Source of the DNA: JAFAXD01 sp035472475
GTDB lineage: Bacteria > Pseudomonadota > Alphaproteobacteria > Rhizobiales > Xanthobacteraceae
Reading direction: 5' to 3'
NCBI GenBank assembly: GCA_035472475.1
Contig: DATIPA010000012.1
Location: 1 to 27,376, forward strand
DNA length: 27,376 nt
Part shown: in pieces, positions 23,570 to 27,376 of the stretch
How the letters are laid out: the number at the start of each line of letters is the position of its first letter
Position numbering within the stretch: position 1 is the stretch's first letter
The notes under the pieces: generated by a model
Seen by the model: the letters and a program-made list of their open reading frames with translations, nothing else
Databases searched by the model: none
What the model was told of the DNA's origin: nothing
Program-made: the position numbers and the translations under genes

Positions 23570-25399
23570 ATGCCGGAGGCCCGTTTTCAGACGTTCGATG
23601 ACGACGCAGATCCGACAGCCGTCGCACCGCGGCTGGCCGCGCTACGCAACGAGCTTACGCGCCAAAATCTGACGGGCTTTATCCTCCCGCGCGCCGATCG
23701 GCATCAAAACGAATACGTGCCGCCGTCGGAACAGCACCTTGCGTGGCTGACGGGATTCACGGGATCTGCCGGCGTCGTGATCGTCCTCGCCGATCGGGCG
23801 GTTCTATTCGTTGACGGGCGCTACACGCTGCAAGCCCGTGATCAGGTCGATCAGGATCTGGTCGCGATCCAGAACATCACCGAGACCACCCCGGAAGCGT
23901 GGATCGAGACCAATCTCTCTGCCGGCGCGGCGCTCGCCTACGATCCCTGGCTGCATACGGTCAGCGGCGCCGAAAAGCTCGCGAAGGCGTGCGAAGCCGC
24001 CGGTGGCAAGCTTGTGCCGGCATCGCCGCTCGATGCGATCTGGCGCGACCGCCCACCGGCTCCGCTCGGGCCCGTCAGCCTGCACGACCTGCGCTTTGCG
24101 GGCGAGCCGGCCGACGCGAAGCTCAAGCGCGTGCACGCCGAGCTCGAACGGCTCAAGGTGGACGCGATCGTTGTGTCCGACCCGTGTGCACTCGCCTGGA
24201 CCTTCAACATCCGCGGCGCCGATGTGGCGCACACGCCGCTGGTGCTTGGATTTGCCACCATTCCGGAAGACGGCCGGCCGGCGCTTTATGTGGACGGCCG
24301 CAAGCTTAGCAACCATGTGCGGGCCGCGCTGGAAGCGCTTGCCGACGTACGGGCGCCGGACCAGTTCACGGTGGATCTCGAAGCACTCGGCGGCGCGCAT
24401 AAAACCGTCCGTCTCGATCAGGCGACCGGCGCCGATGCGATCAACCGAATCGTGCGTGATGCCGGGGGCAAGATTACGTCCGGACCCGATCCGATCGTGC
24501 AGATGAAAGCGGTGAAAAACGCCAGCGAGATCGCCGGCGCGCACGCCGCGCATCTGCGCGATGGCGTCGCGGTGAGCCGTTTTCTGGCCTGGTTCGAACA
24601 CAAGGCGCCAAACGGCAAGCTCACCGAGATCGATGCAGTCGAGGCGTTGGAGGACTTCCGCCGGCAGACCGGCGTGCTCAAAGACACCTCGTTTCCGACC
24701 ATCGCGGGCAGCGGACCGCATGGCGCGATCGTGCATTACCGGGTCACGCGCACAAGCGACCGGCGCATCTCACCCGGCGAAATCTTTCTGGTCGATTCCG
24801 GCGCGCAGTACGAAGACGGCACCACCGACGTCACCCGGACCGTCATGGTTGGCGAGCCGACCGCCGAGATGCGCGATCGCTTTACGCGCGTCCTCAAGGG
24901 CCACATCGCGATTGCAACCGCGCGGTTTCCCGACGGCACCACCGGCGCGCAGCTCGACAGTCTCGCGCGCATCGCGCTCTGGCAAGCCGGGCTTGATTTC
25001 GACCACGGCACCGGTCATGGCGTCGGCAGCTATCTGTCGGTGCACGAGGGGCCCGCACGTATCTCCAAGATCGGCGCCGCTGTGCTCAAGCGCGGCATGA
25101 TCGTGTCGAACGAACCCGGCTACTACAAGACCGACGCCTACGGGATCCGGATCGAGAACCTGGTGCTGGTCGTGGAGGCGCCGGCGGTCGAGGGCGCCGA
25201 GAAAACGCTCAACGCGTTCGAGACGCTCACGCTTGTGCCGATCGATCGGCGATTGATCGAGCCGTCGCTGCTGACCGGTGACGAAATCGCCTGGCTCGAT
25301 CGCTATCATGCACGCGTACGTGAGACGCTGACGCCTGCGTGCGACAGCGCAACATCCACTTGGCTGGCGGACGCAACCCGTTCGCTCGAGCACGGCTGA
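23570..25399 (+). CDS. Aminopeptidase P family protein (M24B metallopeptidase)
   Basis: A 609-residue Xaa-Pro aminopeptidase, cleaving the first residue from peptides with proline at position two; cytoplasmic. It has the three-part build of long aminopeptidase P: an N-terminal creatinase-like domain (about 20-160), a second such domain (about 165-310) and the M24 catalytic domain (about 315-540) with a short C-terminal extension. The five metal ligands are all present: Asp409 (LVDSG), Asp420 (TTDVTRT), His483 (GTGHGVG), Glu515 (SNEPGYY) and Glu529 (RIENL). Additional active-site histidine HYR lies at 389-391. The ATG at 23570 follows prmA by 65 bases and has no clear ribosome-binding site. 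The next gene begins eight bases after its stop. Confidence 0.93.
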   Translation: MPEARFQTFDDDADPTAVAPRLAALRNELTRQNLTGFILPRADRHQNEYVPPSEQHLAWLTGFTGSAGVVIVLADRAVLFVDGRYTLQARDQVDQDLVAIQNITETTPEAWIETNLSAGAALAYDPWLHTVSGAEKLAKACEAAGGKLVPASPLDAIWRDRPPAPLGPVSLHDLRFAGEPADAKLKRVHAELERLKVDAIVVSDPCALAWTFNIRGADVAHTPLVLGFATIPEDGRPALYVDGRKLSNHVRAALEALADVRAPDQFTVDLEALGGAHKTVRLDQATGADAINRIVRDAGGKITSGPDPIVQMKAVKNASEIAGAHAAHLRDGVAVSRFLAWFEHKAPNGKLTEIDAVEALEDFRRQTGVLKDTSFPTIAGSGPHGAIVHYRVTRTSDRRISPGEIFLVDSGAQYEDGTTDVTRTVMVGEPTAEMRDRFTRVLKGHIAIATARFPDGTTGAQLDSLARIALWQAGLDFDHGTGHGVGSYLSVHEGPARISKIGAAVLKRGMIVSNEPGYYKTDAYGIRIENLVLVVEAPAVEGAEKTLNAFETLTLVPIDRRLIEPSLLTGDEIAWLDRYHARVRETLTPACDSATSTWLADATRSLEHG

Positions 25400-25407
25400 G
25401 AGCCGGC

Positions 25408-26637
25408 GTGGACGCACCCGCCCCAAAACAATTGGTGCGCATAGCGACGCACCACCCGGACGGCCGCACGCCGTGGCGACTGCTTGGCCTGCTGATGACC
25501 ATGACCGCCATCGGCTCGATGTCGCTCAACATTCTGGTGCCGGCGGTGCCGCGGCTCGCCGATCTGTTCTCCGCCGATGTTGCAATCATTCAGCTGACGA
25601 TTTCGCTCTACATCGTCGGTCTCGCGCTGGCGCAACTGCTGTGCGGACCGCTCTCCGACCGCTTCGGCCGCCGGCCGGTCATTCTTGCCGGCTTCGCGCT
25701 CGCGACCTGCGCGAGTCTCGGCGCGATCGTCGTGACCGGCGCGAGCGGGTTGATCGCCATGCGCCTGCTGCAGGCGATCGGCGGCGCCACCGGCGTAGCC
25801 ATCGGGCGTGCCATCATCCGTGATTTGTTCGGGCGCGAGCGCTCCGCGCAGATGCTGAGCCTCGTCGCCAGCGCCATGGCGGTGGCGCCGATGGTGGCGC
25901 CGCTCGTCGGCGGCCTCCTCGACCGCTGGTTCGGTTGGCAGGCAATCTTTCTGTTCGCGGCGTGCGCGTCGTTGCTGGTGTTCGGCTGGACCGCGACGAC
26001 GCTGCCGGAAACGCGGCCGGAGCGATCCGAAAGTCAGGGCGGCTTCCTCACCGACTTGCGCACGCTCGCGTGCAGTGGGCGCTACAACGGTTACGTATGG
26101 GTGGCCGCGCTCGGCTGCGGCGCGTTCTTCGTTTTTGTCGGCGGCGGGACGCACGTGGTGATCACCATGATGCACCGCTCGCCGACCGAGTACGGCGCCT
26201 GGTTCCTGGCGGTGTCGGGTGGCTATATTCTCGGCAACATCATCACCTCGCGACTCTCGGTGCGCTTCGGGGTCGACCGGATGCTGTGGTACGGCATCGT
26301 CGCCGAACTGGTCGGAGCCGCGATTGGCATTGCGCTGATGCTGGACGTCGACTCGCTTGGCTTGCTGGCAGTGGTGGCGGCGCCGACCCTGATTTCGATC
26401 GGCAACGGGATGCTGCTGCCGAACGCAATCGCGGGCGCCGTCAGCGTGCGGCCGCTTGCGGCCGGCGCCGCCTCTGGTCTTCTCGGTTGCACCCAGATGC
26501 TGTTCGGCGCCCTGATGGCGCAGGTCGCGGGTCACCTGGTGACGGGCGCGAGCACCGCCTGGCCCATCATCATCCAGATGAGTTTGACCACGGTCGGATG
26601 CGTGTTGGTGTACGCGCTGCTGTTGCGCCGGCGCTAG
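25408..26637 (+). CDS. Multidrug efflux MFS transporter (Bcr/CflA type)
   Basis: A 409-residue membrane transporter with 12 predicted helices. The features are the Bcr/CflA N-terminal helix LNILVPAVPRLADLFSADVA (around 40-59), motif A between helices 2 and 3 (GPLSDRFGRRPVIL, near 83-96) and GATGVAIGRAIIRDLFGRE near 128-146, typical of this drug:H+ antiporter family. Members pump out bicyclomycin, chloramphenicol or other drugs; the specific substrate is unknown. I chose the GTG at 25408, which starts nine bases after the aminopeptidase stop; an earlier in-frame start would overlap that gene by 60 bases. Co-transcription with the peptidase is likely. The 87-base gap to the convergent ligA has no clear terminator hairpin. 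Confidence 0.88.
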   Translation: MDAPAPKQLVRIATHHPDGRTPWRLLGLLMTMTAIGSMSLNILVPAVPRLADLFSADVAIIQLTISLYIVGLALAQLLCGPLSDRFGRRPVILAGFALATCASLGAIVVTGASGLIAMRLLQAIGGATGVAIGRAIIRDLFGRERSAQMLSLVASAMAVAPMVAPLVGGLLDRWFGWQAIFLFAACASLLVFGWTATTLPETRPERSESQGGFLTDLRTLACSGRYNGYVWVAALGCGAFFVFVGGGTHVVITMMHRSPTEYGAWFLAVSGGYILGNIITSRLSVRFGVDRMLWYGIVAELVGAAIGIALMLDVDSLGLLAVVAAPTLISIGNGMLLPNAIAGAVSVRPLAAGAASGLLGCTQMLFGALMAQVAGHLVTGASTAWPIIIQMSLTTVGCVLVYALLLRRR

Positions 26638-26724
26638 ATCCTACGCAGGCAGGGTCAACCAACCGAGCCATTGCGCAAGCAGCAGCAGGGTTTCGATTGT
26701 GACGCTAAGACCAGCCGATCCGGG

Positions 26725-27376
26725 CTAGCGCGCCACCAGCTTGAGCCACTCGTCCTCGCTCAACACGTCGATCCCGAGCTTTTTTGCGTCGGTGAGCTTC
26801 GAACCGGCGCCCGGCCCTGCCACCACGAGATCGGTTTTCTTGGAGACCGAACCCGAGACCTTGGCGCCCAGCCGCTCGGCCATCGCTTTGGCCTCATCGC
26901 GCGTCATCTGCTCGAGCGTGCCAGTGAAAACCACGGTCTTGCCGGCGATCGCCGAGTCGGTCCGCGGCCGTGCCGCAGCGCTGATCCGGACGTGCTCGCT
27001 CAGGCGTTCAACCATCTTCACGTTGTGGGATTCGCCGAAGTAAGCCGCGATCGCATCGATCACCGTGTCGCCGATCTGATCGAGCGCGTCCATCTCGGCG
27101 CGCGCTTCCGGATCCCCCTTTGCGACCGTGCGCGCCGCGTCATGAAACGCAGCCCAGGTGCCATAGCCACGCGCCAGCGCCTGCGCGGTAGTCTCCCCCA
27201 CGTGGCGGATGCCGAGCGCATAGACGAAACGCTCAAGCGAGATCTCGCGGCGCGCGTTGATCGCGTCAAACAGATTGCGGACCGAGGTTTCGCCGAACCC
27301 TTCGTAATCCTCGAGCTTGATCTTCTGGTTGCGCGCCTCGAGCGTGAAGATGTCGGCCGGCTCCTTGACCCAGCCC
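26725..27376 (-). CDS. ligA: NAD-dependent DNA ligase LigA, C-terminal part (5' end beyond window)
   Basis: The last 216 or so residues of the NAD+-dependent DNA ligase that seals nicks during replication and repair. The visible part begins in the zinc-finger/helix-hairpin-helix region (EPADIFTLEARNQKIKLEDY, then EGFGETSVRNLFDAINARRE) and the HhH segment VYALGIRHVGETTAQALARG. It ends with a complete BRCT domain: GKTVVFTGTLEQMTRDEAKA through SKKTDLVVAGPGAGSKLTDA to the terminal DEWLKLV. The adenylation and OB domains lie to the right of the window edge. Full LigA is about 670-720 residues. The frame is open to the edge, so the gene appears intact. Confidence 0.95.
   Translation of the reverse strand, partial: GWVKEPADIFTLEARNQKIKLEDYEGFGETSVRNLFDAINARREISLERFVYALGIRHVGETTAQALARGYGTWAAFHDAARTVAKGDPEARAEMDALDQIGDTVIDAIAAYFGESHNVKMVERLSEHVRISAAARPRTDSAIAGKTVVFTGTLEQMTRDEAKAMAERLGAKVSGSVSKKTDLVVAGPGAGSKLTDAKKLGIDVLSEDEWLKLVAR

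Noticed and set aside
25306..26535. Minus-strand open frame of 409 codons
   Set aside because: It is antisense to the MFS transporter; the translation is rich in R, H, Q and G with no hydrophobic or domain structure.
1..27376. CRISPR array, prophage, insertion sequence or defence island
   Set aside because: No regularly spaced repeats, transposase, integrase or known defence gene was seen on either strand.

Overview
The window is GC-rich chromosomal DNA from an alphaproteobacterium. It most resembles the Rhizobiales/Hyphomicrobiales (Bradyrhizobium, Rhodopseudomonas or Xanthobacteraceae type). The evidence is a circularly permuted two-piece tmRNA with a tag of alphaproteobacterial type, an alpha-type SspB adaptor, several tripartite tricarboxylate transporter (Tct) proteins, a DUF4169/ribbon-helix-helix gene pair, and strong G/C bias at third codon positions. 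I found no tRNA, rRNA, transposase, phage gene or CRISPR array.

Left part (1-2901, minus strand): the 5' part of a tctA permease gene cut by the window edge, its partner tctB, and a chromate-transporter-type permease split into two overlapping half-genes. Next (3191-5109, plus strand) is a protein quality-control block: ssrA (tmRNA), sspB (the ClpXP adaptor that recognises tmRNA-tagged proteins), an AT-rich stretch, then a DUF4169 gene overlapping a ribbon-helix-helix gene. From 5119 to 13004 the minus strand carries a large AsmA-type protein and a likely operon transcribed from right to left: alkaline-phosphatase-superfamily sulfatase/phosphonate monoester hydrolase, TctC-type periplasmic binding protein, and FAD-linked D-2-hydroxyacid dehydrogenase.

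Middle part (13089-18653): a hot-dog thioesterase, a UvrD/PcrA helicase, a short ParB-like protein, two small minus-strand proteins (one zinc-finger-like, one with a single membrane span), an L,D-transpeptidase and an exported GlcG/HbpS-like protein. A strong hairpin at 18759-18799 separates these from a convergent conserved hypothetical gene and an orphan NMT1/THI5-like binding protein.

Right part (20620-27376): a gene-free segment of about 425 bp holds several DnaA-box-like sequences in one orientation, a repeated TGTGAC motif and an AT-rich stretch. It resembles a replication origin or a DnaA-controlled promoter and is the most intriguing non-coding feature here. It lies just upstream of a closely packed plus-strand series: phytoene-desaturase-like FAD oxidoreductase, PrmA (start overlaps the previous stop), M24 aminopeptidase P and a Bcr/CflA-type efflux pump. 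The window closes with the C-terminal part of NAD-dependent DNA ligase LigA on the minus strand.

Most genes here are ordinary housekeeping or transport genes. I do not see a clear-cut new multi-gene system. The best leads are the DnaA-box region, the compact ssrA-sspB locus with an apparent one-base spacer in the tmRNA precursor, and the hydrolase-binding protein-dehydrogenase operon.
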